This document shows, piece after piece, positions 7,397-15,948 of a stretch of 64,000 nucleotides of DNA. Both the position numbers and the translations under genes were made by a program. The notes under the pieces are model-generated. The model was given only the letters and a program-made list of their open reading frames with translations, ran no database searches and was not told the DNA's origin. The stretch is from Compostibacter hankyongensis (GTDB taxonomy: Bacteria; Bacteroidota; Bacteroidia; Chitinophagales; Chitinophagaceae). Within the stretch, counting starts at the first letter, position 1. The number at the start of each line of letters is the position of its first letter. Where the stretch lies: positions 1,054,001 through 1,118,000 of the forward strand of contig NZ_BAABFN010000001.1 of the NCBI RefSeq assembly GCF_039541075.1, written 5' to 3'.

Positions 7397-7918
7397 TTAT
7401 TCCTTTTCGTGCAGGTAGTGCAGCAATGTGTCCACCGGGGCGGTACCTTCGTGGTGAAAGACGATCTTGTTATGCCGGTTATAAATATAGATACCGGGGT
7501 AGTTCCGCATATCGTAAAAGAAATTCAGCCGCCGGGTGGAGTCGCTGCCCATATGGATGAGCGGGTATTTCTGGATGCCGTATCCCCGGTAGAAGGCCGT
7601 CATTTCGTTATACCGGAAAGGCGTGATCATGATGATCTGGGTGCCTTTGAACTTCTGGATGTTCTTAACGATGTCCTCCGTTTCGTGCATGCAGTGCTCG
7701 CAGTCCACGCTGAAAAGAATGATGGCGGTGGGAGTGCGCTTCTGGACGTCCTGGTTGGTGAAAACGCTGCCGTCCGGCTGGGTCATGCTAAAGGGCGGTA
7801 TCTCGGGGAAGCGCAGGTATACGGGAGGGTGACTGCCGGAGGAAGTCTGGGCCTGTGCCTGCAGGCCTCCTGTAAGCAGGGCTGCCAGTATCGCCGGAAG
7901 AATGATTCTTTTTACCAT
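7397..7918 (-). CDS. Exported thioredoxin-like protein
   Basis: The 173-residue protein has a signal peptide (MVKRIILPAILAALLTGGLQ, cleavage near AQAQ) and a thioredoxin-like fold. It carries a CEHC active-site pair in LFSVDCEHCMHETED and a cis-proline region near QKYPLIHMG. It resembles TlpA/ResA-type periplasmic oxidoreductases or the thioredoxin-like redoxins of Bacteroidota. Substrates are unknown. The start was moved to the ATG at 7918, because the ATG at 7948 only adds ten polar residues before the signal peptide. It lies 47 bp downstream of a small membrane-protein gene on the same strand, so the two may be co-transcribed. Confidence 0.75.
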   Translation of the reverse strand: MVKRIILPAILAALLTGGLQAQAQTSSGSHPPVYLRFPEIPPFSMTQPDGSVFTNQDVQKRTPTAIILFSVDCEHCMHETEDIVKNIQKFKGTQIIMITPFRYNEMTAFYRGYGIQKYPLIHMGSDSTRRLNFFYDMRNYPGIYIYNRHNKIVFHHEGTAPVDTLLHYLHEKE

Positions 7919-7965
7919 GCCGCGGTTTTGCCCTAAAGATACAACCAATGTGCCAAATAAAAAGA

Positions 7966-8190
7966 TCAGGCGTTGCGCTGCCGGTCTTCTTCCGGCAGGG
8001 TAGTGGGCTGCAGGATAGCGCCGGTGACACAGCAGATCATTACCACGATGAGAAAGATGCCGACCGGCCAGTATACAAACAGGAAGATGGTGCCCAGCAC
8101 CGCGAAGAATGCCGAAGCCCAGTAGAAGTTATGGGCTTTTTTTTCTGCCGGGGTAAAGGTATGATTCGAGGAATCAGACGATTGTGCCAT
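7966..8190 (-). CDS. Small two-helix membrane protein, unknown function
   Basis: The 74-residue protein has a polar N-terminus and two predicted membrane segments (WASAFFAVLGTIFLFVYW and GIFLIVVMICCVTGAIL), then a charged tail. I recognise no named family. It sits upstream of the thioredoxin-like gene on the same strand and is divergent from efp. Codon usage and the G+C-rich composition match the neighbours, which supports a real gene. Confidence 0.6.
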   Translation of the reverse strand: MAQSSDSSNHTFTPAEKKAHNFYWASAFFAVLGTIFLFVYWPVGIFLIVVMICCVTGAILQPTTLPEEDRQRNA

Positions 8191-8296
8191 ATTCTATATA
8201 TAGTTGATTGGTAGTAAAAAGCGCCACAAGGTAGCACTTTTTCCGTAGATTCACCGCGTTGTGGGCCGGAACAGACAGAAAAATAATACGATATCC

Positions 8297-8325
8297 TTGG
8301 ATTTACCTGCAAAATTTTACTTTTG
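8297..8325 (+). promoter_or_regulatory. Promoter of efp-accB-accC
   Basis: TTG at 8297-8299 and TACTTTTG at 8318-8325, spaced 18 bp, fit the Bacteroidota TTTG-N17-23-TAnnTTTG promoter. The efp ATG is 41 bp downstream. Confidence 0.65.
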
Positions 8326-8366
8326 CAGTTCTTATCTAATGTTTAATTTTAAACGCAAAGCTATAT

Positions 8367-8933
8367 ATGGCTACTACTGCAGACATGAGAATGGGTCTTA
8401 TCCTGAAGCTGAACGGAGAGCTTTTTCAGGTAACGGACTTCGGACAGAACAAAACGGCTCGCGCCGCAGCCAAGGTATGGGCCAAGCTGAAAAGCGTGGA
8501 ATCGGGCAAGAACATTGAGCATACCTGGAATTCCGGCGATACCATCTTTCCCGTTCGGATAGAAAAGAAGCCTTTTCAATTTCTTTATAAGGACGATGCG
8601 ATTTATCATTTCATGGATGTGGAAACCTATGAGCAGTTTCCGCTCAATGAAACCATGGTGGACCAACCCAAGTTTTACAAGGACGGACAGGAATGCTTCG
8701 TGCTGATCAATACCGAAACGGACCAGCCGATGAGCGTGGAGCTCCCGGACAAGATCGTGCTGAAGGTTACCTATACCGAACCGGGGTTGAGAGGAGACAC
8801 GGCAACCAAGACCCTCAAACCCGCTACGGTAGAAACTGGAGCTACCGTGATGGTGCCGCTTTTTGTGGATACCGATGAAGTAATCCGGGTAAATTCCCGT
8901 ACGGGGGAGTATATCGAACGGGTAAAAGAATAA
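8367..8933 (+). CDS. efp: Translation elongation factor P, arginine-type loop
   Basis: The 188-residue EF-P has the usual three-domain length. It carries the family signature near the end (YTEPGLRGDTATKTLKPA) and the closing RTGEYIERVK. EF-P rescues ribosomes stalled at polyproline. The tip of the N-terminal KOW-like domain reads NKTARAAAKVWAKLK. Aligned by eye with the E. coli loop (KPGKGQAF), the lysine modified by EpmAB is replaced by Arg32, as in Pseudomonas-type EF-P, which EarP rhamnosylates. No modification enzyme gene is visible in this window. It leads an operon with accB (30 bp gap) and accC. Confidence 0.93.
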   Translation: MATTADMRMGLILKLNGELFQVTDFGQNKTARAAAKVWAKLKSVESGKNIEHTWNSGDTIFPVRIEKKPFQFLYKDDAIYHFMDVETYEQFPLNETMVDQPKFYKDGQECFVLINTETDQPMSVELPDKIVLKVTYTEPGLRGDTATKTLKPATVETGATVMVPLFVDTDEVIRVNSRTGEYIERVKE

Positions 8934-8963
8934 GCTGTCTATTCTCACACATAAATCACACCT

Positions 8964-9449
8964 ATGGATTTTAAACAGATACAGGAGCTGGTAAAGCTGG
9001 TCAACAAATCCAACATCAGCGAACTGAGTATCGAGCAGGAAAGTTTTAAGATTACCATAAAGCAGGAAGGAAAGGTAGAATCTCCCACACCGCTGGTGGC
9101 TATGCCCGCAGCCGTTCTGCCGCAGCAGATGCCCCAGGCCGCTGCTGCGCCTGTGGCGGCACCTGTCGCCCAGCCTGCCGAACCCGCCGCCCAGCCTGCC
9201 GCTTCCAATCTGGTGACCATCAAGTCGCCCATGATCGGTACCTTCTATCGCAGTCCGACGCCGGATAAGCCGGCTTTTGTAAATGTGGGCGACGATGTAG
9301 CGGCCGGATCAGTGGTATGTATCATTGAAGCGATGAAGCTGTTTAATGAGATCGAAAGCGAAGTGAGCGGGAAGATTGTCAAGGTGCTGGTGGACGACGC
9401 TTCTCCCGTTGAATATGATCAGCCGCTGTTTCTTGTGGAGCCAAACTGA
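8964..9449 (+). CDS. accB: Biotin carboxyl carrier protein of acetyl-CoA carboxylase
   Basis: The 161-residue protein has an N-terminal helical segment, a long proline/alanine linker (residues about 45-82) and a C-terminal biotinyl domain. The biotinylation motif is EAMKLFNEI, with Lys125 as the attachment site, and SPMIGTFYRSP is the typical start of the domain. It carries carboxybiotin between biotin carboxylase and carboxyltransferase in the first step of fatty-acid synthesis. It lies between efp and accC, an arrangement common in Bacteroidota. The carboxyltransferase subunits are not in the window. Confidence 0.96.
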   Translation: MDFKQIQELVKLVNKSNISELSIEQESFKITIKQEGKVESPTPLVAMPAAVLPQQMPQAAAAPVAAPVAQPAEPAAQPAASNLVTIKSPMIGTFYRSPTPDKPAFVNVGDDVAAGSVVCIIEAMKLFNEIESEVSGKIVKVLVDDASPVEYDQPLFLVEPN

Positions 9450-9484
9450 TTTGAGCAAAAGGATCAAGTCAACAAACCTGAAAA

Positions 9485-10840
9485 ATGTTCAAAAAAATAC
9501 TGATCGCCAACCGTGGCGAAATAGCGCTGCGCGTTATCCGTACCTGTAAAGAAATGGGTATAAAAACGGTAGCGGTTTATTCTACGGCGGATAAAGAAAG
9601 CCTGCACGTCAAATTTGCCGATGAGGCCGTTTGTATCGGTAAGCCGCAGAGTACGGAATCCTATCTGAATATTCCCCACCTGATGGCGGCGGCCGAGATC
9701 ACCAATGCGGATGCTATTCATCCGGGCTACGGCTTTCTGGCCGAAAATGCCCGCTTTGCCGAGATATGCGGAGAGCACGGCATCAAATTCATCGGCCCAA
9801 CTCCCGATATGATCCGGCAGATGGGCGATAAGATGACGGCGAAGGAAACCATGATCCGCGCAGGCGTGCCGGTAATACCGGGCTCCGACGGTCTGCTGGA
9901 GAATCTGGACGAGGCGCGTGAGATCGCCCGGGAAATGGGTTACCCCATTATCCTGAAAGCCACCGCCGGCGGCGGCGGCAAGGGCATGCGCGTCGTATGG
10001 GAGGAGCGCGCGCTGGAGCACAATTACAATACCGCCAGGGCGGAAGCCAGGGCGGCCTTTAACAACGACGGGATCTACATGGAGAAATTCGTGGAAGAGC
10101 CCCGCCATATCGAGATACAGATCGCCGGCGACCAGTTTGGCAAGGTCTGTCACCTTAGCGAACGCGATTGTTCCATCCAGCGCCGCCATCAGAAGCTGGT
10201 AGAGGAATCGCCTTCTCCCTTTATGACGACGGCTCTCCGGAAAAAAATGGGAGAGGCGGCCATAAAGGCAGCTTCGGCCATTAATTACGAAAGTGTGGGT
10301 ACGATAGAATTTCTGGTGGACAAGCACCGGAATTTTTATTTTATGGAAATGAATACCCGCATCCAGGTGGAGCACGGGGTTACCGAAGAGGTGATCAATT
10401 TCGACCTGGTGAAGGAGCAGATCAAAATTGCCGCAGGCATCCCCATCACGGGAAAGAACTACCTGCCGGAGATGCATGCCATCGAATGCCGGATCAATGC
10501 GGAGGACCCGTTTAACGACTTCCGCCCTTCCCCGGGCCGGATCAACGTCCTGCATATACCCGGCGGCCACGGTGTGCGGGTGGACTCTCATATCTACGCC
10601 GGCTATGCCATTCCCCCGTATTACGACTCCATGGTGGCCAAGATCATCACGGTGGCGCAGACCCGCGAAGAGGCCATCGATACCATGGACCGCGCGCTGA
10701 GCGAATTTGTCATCGAGGGAATCAAAACCACCATTCCCTTCCACCAGCAGCTTATGCGGAACGAAGATTTCCGGAAGGGTAATTTTACGACCAAGTTTAC
10801 CGAAACCTTTAAGCTGGAGCCCGAGCCCCAGATCCCCTAA
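9485..10840 (+). CDS. accC: Biotin carboxylase subunit of acetyl-CoA carboxylase
   Basis: The 451-residue enzyme shows the ATP-grasp motifs of biotin carboxylase: KILIANRGEIALRVIRTCKE at the start, the glycine-rich ATP loop KATAGGGGKGMR, ERDCSIQRRHQKLVEE and the catalytic region FMEMNTRIQVEHGVTEE. It carboxylates the biotin on AccB. The start codon follows accB by 35 bp. The final residues QIP are followed by a TAA that lies inside the palindrome CCCCTAAGGG. That palindrome opens a composite intergenic repeat, so the stop codon seems to be supplied by the repeat. Confidence 0.97.
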   Translation: MFKKILIANRGEIALRVIRTCKEMGIKTVAVYSTADKESLHVKFADEAVCIGKPQSTESYLNIPHLMAAAEITNADAIHPGYGFLAENARFAEICGEHGIKFIGPTPDMIRQMGDKMTAKETMIRAGVPVIPGSDGLLENLDEAREIAREMGYPIILKATAGGGGKGMRVVWEERALEHNYNTARAEARAAFNNDGIYMEKFVEEPRHIEIQIAGDQFGKVCHLSERDCSIQRRHQKLVEESPSPFMTTALRKKMGEAAIKAASAINYESVGTIEFLVDKHRNFYFMEMNTRIQVEHGVTEEVINFDLVKEQIKIAAGIPITGKNYLPEMHAIECRINAEDPFNDFRPSPGRINVLHIPGGHGVRVDSHIYAGYAIPPYYDSMVAKIITVAQTREEAIDTMDRALSEFVIEGIKTTIPFHQQLMRNEDFRKGNFTTKFTETFKLEPEPQIP

Positions 10841-11024
10841 GGGAAGGTGAAGGGTTAAAGGTAAAGGGTGAAAGGCATATTTTAAGTTTAAAGTTCAAGA
10901 TCTAAAGTTTTATTCCAGGCAAATTAACTTTAGACCTCAAACTCTAGACTTCCGGAACCAGAAATCAGAAACTTCAAACCGGAAATCAGAAACCTCAAAC
11001 CCGGAAACCAGGAACTGGAAATTG
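10834..11024 (+). repeat. Composite intergenic repeat R2 (head + type B hairpin + type D tail)
   Basis: Palindrome CCCCTAAGGG (10834-10843) overlaps the accC stop. GGTGAAGGGTTAAAGG- and GGGTGAAAGGC-type units follow. A hairpin element at 10880-10951 (type B) is nearly identical, inverted, to one at 32498-32576. Repeated GAAATCAGAAACTTCAAACC-type words (type D) run from 10953 to 11020, up to the terminator shared with glnN. Confidence 0.75.
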
Positions 11025-11056
11025 AAAAAGCCCCGATGGATATCAGGGCTTTTTTT
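11025..11056. terminator. Bidirectional terminator between accC and glnN
   Basis: AAAAAGCCC and GGGCTTTTTT pair with further pairing inside (CTGAT/ATCAG-like). The hairpin has an A-tract on one side and a T-tract on the other, so it can serve both convergent genes. Confidence 0.8.
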
Positions 11057-11075
11057 ACACCAAAACAATTATTGA

Positions 11076-13271
11076 TTAGCGCAAGAAGAGCAGTTCTCTG
11101 TATTTCGGCAGCACCCAGTATTTGTCTTCTACCAGGAACTCCAGCTTATCGCAGTGGTAGCGGATCACGTCGAAGTACGGCTTGATCTTGTCGCAGTACT
11201 GAATAGCTCTTTCGCGGCTGTCTTCCACCTTGTTGGCCACCTTGCGGGCTCCGATCATATCCTCCACGTTGGTCCGGATCACGTTGATATGTTCCGATAT
11301 CTTGGCCAGAATGGCTTTCTGAGCGGTATAGGTAGACTCGTCCATGCCCACTTCCTTGAGCCCCCGGATATTGGCGATGAGCTCGTTCTGGTATTTGATG
11401 GCAGACGGCAGGATATGATTGGTGCACAGATCGCCGATCACCCGGGCTTCGATCTGAACTTTCTTCACGTAGTCTTCCAGCAATATCTCATGACGGGCGT
11501 GCAGCTCCTTGTCGGTATAGATGCCCAGGGTCTTGAACAGCTGCAGGGAAGATTTGGCGAGCAGCGCATCCAGGGCATAAGGCGTGGTCTTCACATTGGG
11601 CAGGCCGCGTTTTTCGGCTTCGGCGGTCCAGTCGTCGCTGTAGCCGTCGCCTTCAAAAAGCACCTTGCGGGAAGCCACGATATACTGCTGCAGGATCTGC
11701 AGGATGGCGATCTCTTTCTTTTCTCCTTTTTCGATCAGGGTGTCTACTTCCTTTTTGAACTTGATCAGGGTGTCGGCCACGATGCTGTTCACGATGGTCA
11801 TCGCGGAGGCGCAGTTGGCGGAAGAGCCTACTGCCCGGAACTCAAACTTGTTTCCGGTAAAGGCAAAAGGAGAAGTACGGTTGCGGTCCGTATTGTCCAG
11901 CAGCAGCTCGGGGATATGACGGTGCAGATCCAGCTTCAGGATGGCTTCATCCTGCTCGTCGAACTTATTGTCTACCCGGGTCTCTATTTCCTGCAATACC
12001 TGGCTCAGGTAATGACCCACGAAGACCGAGATGATAGCGGGAGGCGCTTCGTTGGCGCCCAACCGGAAGTCGTTCCCCGGAGAGGCGATGGCCGCTCTCA
12101 GCAGGGGGGCATGATCATGTACCGCCTTGATGGTGTTGACGAAGAAGGTCAGGAACATGAGGTTGGTCTTCGGCGTTTTGCCGGGAGCCAGCAGGTTTAC
12201 ACCCGTATCGGTGGCCATGCTCCAGTTGTTGTGCTTGCCGGAGCCGTTGATGCGGGCGAAAGGCTTTTCGTGCAGCAGCGCCTTAAGCTTATGCCGCTTG
12301 GCTACCTTGCTCATGACATCCATGAGCAGGGTGTTGTGGTCTACGGCCAGGTTCACTTCTTCGAAGATAGGAGCGCACTCGTACTGTGCGGGGGCTACCT
12401 CGTTATGACGGGTACGCAGGGGAATGCCCAGCTTATAGGCTTCTTCCTCAAAATCGCGCATAAAAGCGTAGGCGCGTTCGGGGATGGAGCCGAAATAATG
12501 ATCTTCCAGCTGCTGTCCCTTTGCGGGGGCGTGACCTACTACCGTACGGCCGCACATCACCAGGTCGGGGCGGGCATTGGCCAGTCCTTCGTCCACCAGA
12601 AAGTATTCCTGCTCCCAGCCGAGGGTGGCGGTAACCTTGGTCACGTTTTTGTCGAAGTAACGGCATACGTCGGTGGCGGCCTGATCCAGCGCGGACAGCG
12701 CCTTCATCAGGGGCGCCTTATAATCCAGCGACTCTCCGGTGTAGGATACGAAGATGGTCGGGATACACAAGGTCTTGCCGTAGCCCAGGTCCATGATAAA
12801 AGCCGGCGAGGAAGGATCCCAGGCGGTATAGCCGCGTGCTTCAAAGGTGGCGCGCAGGCCGCCGCTGGGGAAGCTGGAGGCGTCGGGCTCCTGCTGTACC
12901 AGCGCGTCTCCGTCGAACTGTTCGATGGAGCTGCCGTCGCTTTTTATGGTAAAAAAGGAATCGTGTTTTTCTGCGGTAGTGCCGGTAAGCGGCTGGAACC
13001 AGTGGGTGTAGTGGGTAACGCCTTTGTTCTCTGCCCAGGCTTTCATGCCGGCTGCGATCTGGTCCGCCATCTTGCGTTCCGTTTTGGCGCCGGTCCGCAC
13101 TGAGTTCATCAGGCTTTTGTAAGCCTCATCGCTCAGGTACTCGCGCATGACCTTGCCGGAGAAAACATTGCTACCAAATATTTCGGTAATTCTTTTGTGG
13201 CCATTCTTTGCCTCCGGAGCAGGAGGAAGATGACTCAGGTGATCCAGGGCGGAAAATCGCAGTGATAACAT
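11076..13271 (-). CDS. glnN: Glutamine synthetase, type III
   Basis: The 731-residue protein has the length of type III (GlnN) glutamine synthetases, far longer than type I. It shows the type III N-terminal block FGSNVFSGKVMREYL, the catalytic-core segments LGWEQEYFLVDE and RHNEVAPAQYECAPIFEEVN, the ATP/ammonia region INGSGKHNNWSM, and FRAVGSSANCASAM near the glutamate site. It condenses glutamate and ammonia to glutamine. The start was set at the ATG at 13271, since the longer frame adds only nine residues rich in Phe/Lys. No other nitrogen gene lies next to it. Confidence 0.95.
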   Translation of the reverse strand: MLSLRFSALDHLSHLPPAPEAKNGHKRITEIFGSNVFSGKVMREYLSDEAYKSLMNSVRTGAKTERKMADQIAAGMKAWAENKGVTHYTHWFQPLTGTTAEKHDSFFTIKSDGSSIEQFDGDALVQQEPDASSFPSGGLRATFEARGYTAWDPSSPAFIMDLGYGKTLCIPTIFVSYTGESLDYKAPLMKALSALDQAATDVCRYFDKNVTKVTATLGWEQEYFLVDEGLANARPDLVMCGRTVVGHAPAKGQQLEDHYFGSIPERAYAFMRDFEEEAYKLGIPLRTRHNEVAPAQYECAPIFEEVNLAVDHNTLLMDVMSKVAKRHKLKALLHEKPFARINGSGKHNNWSMATDTGVNLLAPGKTPKTNLMFLTFFVNTIKAVHDHAPLLRAAIASPGNDFRLGANEAPPAIISVFVGHYLSQVLQEIETRVDNKFDEQDEAILKLDLHRHIPELLLDNTDRNRTSPFAFTGNKFEFRAVGSSANCASAMTIVNSIVADTLIKFKKEVDTLIEKGEKKEIAILQILQQYIVASRKVLFEGDGYSDDWTAEAEKRGLPNVKTTPYALDALLAKSSLQLFKTLGIYTDKELHARHEILLEDYVKKVQIEARVIGDLCTNHILPSAIKYQNELIANIRGLKEVGMDESTYTAQKAILAKISEHINVIRTNVEDMIGARKVANKVEDSRERAIQYCDKIKPYFDVIRYHCDKLEFLVEDKYWVLPKYRELLFLR

Positions 13272-13572
13272 AGATTGAAATTTTTTGCAAAAAAACATTA
13301 TAATCCGGTAAGATGCAAATTTTTTTGAGCGATTAAAAGAAATTTAGGCTTTTTTCATTTTGAAAGCTGGTTTATTGGTGATTTTTCTATTTGAAACTAT
13401 GTCGATCTCTGATAAAAATAGATATTAAAAAAATAATAATGTCAATTCGGATACGGATATGCTATTATATTATGTCGATCCTGCTGTTGCCCGCCCCTTT
13501 ATTTTAGCTGTGTCCGAATTTATTACCTTTGCGTCTCAATCATCATTTCCACCAAACCGGTCTTTATCCAGC
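13272..13572. other. A+T-rich divergent intergenic region between glnN and purL
   Basis: About 300 bp between divergent start codons. It contains A/T runs and the purL promoter box at 13524-13531. No operator or small gene is recognisable. An open frame running in from 13459 continues into purL but has no domain support. Confidence 0.5.
13524..13531 (+). promoter_or_regulatory. -7 promoter element of purL
   Basis: TACCTTTG is an exact TAnnTTTG match. It places transcription start near 13538, which excludes the upstream in-frame ATG at 13459 and supports the ATG at 13573. Confidence 0.55.
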
Positions 13573-15780
13573 ATGCAGATCACCGTAGACACCGCCCTGC
13601 AACTCGGGCTGAACGAAGCAGAATTTGAACAGATAAAATCCATCCTGGGACGTACGCCCAATTTTACCGAACTGAGCATGTACTCGGTGATGTGGAGTGA
13701 GCACTGCAGCTATAAAAACTCCATTGCCTGGCTGAAGACGCTTCCCCGGGAGGGTGCGCGTCTGCTGGTGAAAGCCGGTGAGGAAAATGCCGGCCTGGTG
13801 GACATCGGAGACGGCTATGCCTGTGTTTTCAAGATAGAATCGCATAATCATCCTTCCGCCATTGAACCTTTCCAGGGCGCCGCTACCGGCGTCGGCGGCA
13901 TACACCGCGATATCTTTACCATGGGCGCCCGCCCCGTGGCTGCGCTCAATTCGCTGCGTTTCGGAAGTCTGGAGGACCCCAAGACACGTCACCTGCTGGA
14001 AGGCATCGTACAGGGTATCGGTCATTACGGCAACTGCTTCGGGGTGCCTACCGTAGGCGGCGAGGTGTATTTTGAAGGATGTTATAATACCAATCCCCTG
14101 GTGAACGCCATGAGCGTAGGGGTAGTAAAGGTAGGGCAAACCGTTTCCGCTACGGCGCACGGCGCGGGTAATCCTGTGTTTATCGTAGGATCCGACACCG
14201 GAAAAGACGGTATGGGCGGAGCTTCTTTTGCATCTGCCGATATTACCGAAGACAGCGCTGAAGACCTGCCGGCCGTGCAGGTGGGAGATCCCTTCCAGGA
14301 GAAAAAGCTGCTGGAGGCCTGCCTGGAGCTGGTCCCCACCGGAGCGCTGATCGGCATGCAGGATATGGGGGCCGCCGGCATCACCTGCTCCACCGCGGAA
14401 ATGAGCGCCAAAGGCGAGCACGGCATGCGCATCGACCTGGACAAGGTGCCGGCCCGGCAGGAGGGGATGAAAGCCTGGGAAATGCTGCTGAGCGAAAGCC
14501 AGGAACGGATGCTCATCGTGGTAAAGAAAGGACGTGAAAAAGAAGCCCTCCGGATATTTGAAAAATGGGACCTGAACTGTGTACAGATCGGGGAGGTGAC
14601 CCGTGAGCCCCTGCTGCGGTTTTACCGGTACGGGGAGCTGGAGGCGGAGGTACCCGCCGAGAGCCTGGTGCTGGGCGGCGGTGCACCGGTATATCAGCGC
14701 GATTACCGGGAGCCGGCCTACCTGCAGCAGATAAGGGCTTTTTCGGCTGGTTCGGTACCCGTGCCCGCTGACCTCAGGTCCGTAGCAGAGCAGCTGGTGC
14801 AGCTGCCGGCCATTGCCTCCAAGCGGTGGATCTATACCCAGTACGACAGTATGGTAGGTACGGGCAATGCCAGCACCAATGCGCCTTCGGATGCCGCCGT
14901 ATCTCTGGTAAAAGGTACCGAAAAGGCCCTGGCCATGACCACGGATTGCAATGGCTATTACGTATATGCGGATCCGTATAAAGGCGCCCAGATCGCCGTG
15001 GCAGAGGCTGCCCGTAATATCGTGTGCAGCGGCGGCACGCCGGTAGCCATCACCAACTGCCTGAACTTTGGCAATCCCTACGATCCCGAAGTGTATTACC
15101 AGTTCGTGCAGGCCATCAAAGGAATGGGCGATGCCTGTACCAAATTCGATACTCCCGTTACCGGCGGTAACGTCAGCTTTTATAACCAGTCGCCCGACGG
15201 ACCGGTATATCCCACTCCGGTGATCGGCATGGTCGGGGTGCTGGACCGCATGGAGCGGCGCATGACGCTCGATTTTAAACAGGCGGGCGACGTCATTTAC
15301 CTGCTGGGGCAGAGCCGCGACGATATTGCCGGCAGCATGTACCTCCGGAAGATAGCCGGCATGGCTTTCAGTCCGGCTCCGCATTTCAACCTGGATGAAG
15401 AATATAACCTGCAGCAGATGACCGCCACGCTCATCCGTGCCGGGGTGCTGCAGTCCGTACATGATGTAAGCGACGGCGGTCTGCTGGTGACGTTGCTGGA
15501 AAGCGCCATGCCGCGGGAGCTGGGCTTTTCCCTGCAAACAGACCCCGCTGTACGGGCAGACGCCTTTTTGTTTGGTGAAGCGCAGAGCCGCATTGTGGTG
15601 TCGGTACAGCCGGAGCAGGCGCAGCGGCTGGAGCAGCTGCTGGCCGGTATGGTCTGGTCGCGTCTCGGCGAGGTAACCGGCAACGGCCGGCTGCTGGTGG
15701 ATCAGGCGGACTGGGGAAGCATCGGCGACTGGAAGGAGCAATATGATACGGCGCTGGAACGGAAGGTCTCCGGTTTCTGA
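13573..15780 (+). CDS. purL: Phosphoribosylformylglycinamidine synthase, small-type PurL
   Basis: The 735-residue enzyme is the 'small' PurL, which works with separate PurS and PurQ subunits; neither is nearby. It catalyses ATP- and glutamine-dependent conversion of FGAR to FGAM in purine synthesis. Motifs seen are MWSEHCSYKNS near residue 40, KIESHNHPSAIEPFQGAATG (the ATP/FGAR site), GGIHRDIFTMGARP, GMQDMGAAGITCSTAEMSAKG (read in two parts) and VHDVSDGGLLVTLLE in the second half. A promoter box within the longer frame supports this start. The gene converges on the glycosyltransferase gene, and the whole gap holds a repeat. Confidence 0.95.
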   Translation: MQITVDTALQLGLNEAEFEQIKSILGRTPNFTELSMYSVMWSEHCSYKNSIAWLKTLPREGARLLVKAGEENAGLVDIGDGYACVFKIESHNHPSAIEPFQGAATGVGGIHRDIFTMGARPVAALNSLRFGSLEDPKTRHLLEGIVQGIGHYGNCFGVPTVGGEVYFEGCYNTNPLVNAMSVGVVKVGQTVSATAHGAGNPVFIVGSDTGKDGMGGASFASADITEDSAEDLPAVQVGDPFQEKKLLEACLELVPTGALIGMQDMGAAGITCSTAEMSAKGEHGMRIDLDKVPARQEGMKAWEMLLSESQERMLIVVKKGREKEALRIFEKWDLNCVQIGEVTREPLLRFYRYGELEAEVPAESLVLGGGAPVYQRDYREPAYLQQIRAFSAGSVPVPADLRSVAEQLVQLPAIASKRWIYTQYDSMVGTGNASTNAPSDAAVSLVKGTEKALAMTTDCNGYYVYADPYKGAQIAVAEAARNIVCSGGTPVAITNCLNFGNPYDPEVYYQFVQAIKGMGDACTKFDTPVTGGNVSFYNQSPDGPVYPTPVIGMVGVLDRMERRMTLDFKQAGDVIYLLGQSRDDIAGSMYLRKIAGMAFSPAPHFNLDEEYNLQQMTATLIRAGVLQSVHDVSDGGLLVTLLESAMPRELGFSLQTDPAVRADAFLFGEAQSRIVVSVQPEQAQRLEQLLAGMVWSRLGEVTGNGRLLVDQADWGSIGDWKEQYDTALERKVSGF

Positions 15781-15784
15781 GTCT

Positions 15785-15948
15785 ACGTTGATTTGATGAT
15801 TTGAAAATTTGGAGATTTGATGATGAAGCCATCAGCACATCATCAGATCAGCACATCATCAAATCCTTAAATGCCCTTCACCTTTCACCCTTCGCCTTTC
15901 ACCGTTATTCCCCCTTTAGGGGGCTGGGGGTCACCTTTCACCCGTTAA
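15785..15948 (-). repeat. Composite intergenic repeat R3 (type C hairpin + head)
   Basis: This fills the gap between two convergent stop codons. In minus-strand orientation the head is GGTGAAAGGTGA on the glycosyltransferase stop, the palindrome CCCCCTAAAGGGGG (15923-15910) and GGTGAAAGGCGAAGGG. The body GGCATTTAAGGATTTGATGATGTGCTG follows (read as two parts), then CATCATCAAATC arms that can fold back on GATTTGATGATG. Confidence 0.75.

Noticed and set aside
10953..11020. CRISPR-like array in the accC-glnN gap
   Set aside because: Units are short, imperfect and without unique spacers of constant length; they fit the type D repeat instead.
11154..13103. 649-residue open frame antisense to glnN
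   Set aside because: It is a shadow of a G+C-rich gene with clear type III glutamine synthetase motifs on the other strand; its own translation has no recognisable domain.
13459..13572. N-terminal extension of purL
   Set aside because: It contains the TACCTTTG promoter box and has no similarity to PurL; the family start is at 13573.
13564..15741. 725-residue open frame antisense to purL
   Set aside because: Shadow of purL; no protein motif, and no promoter or start context.
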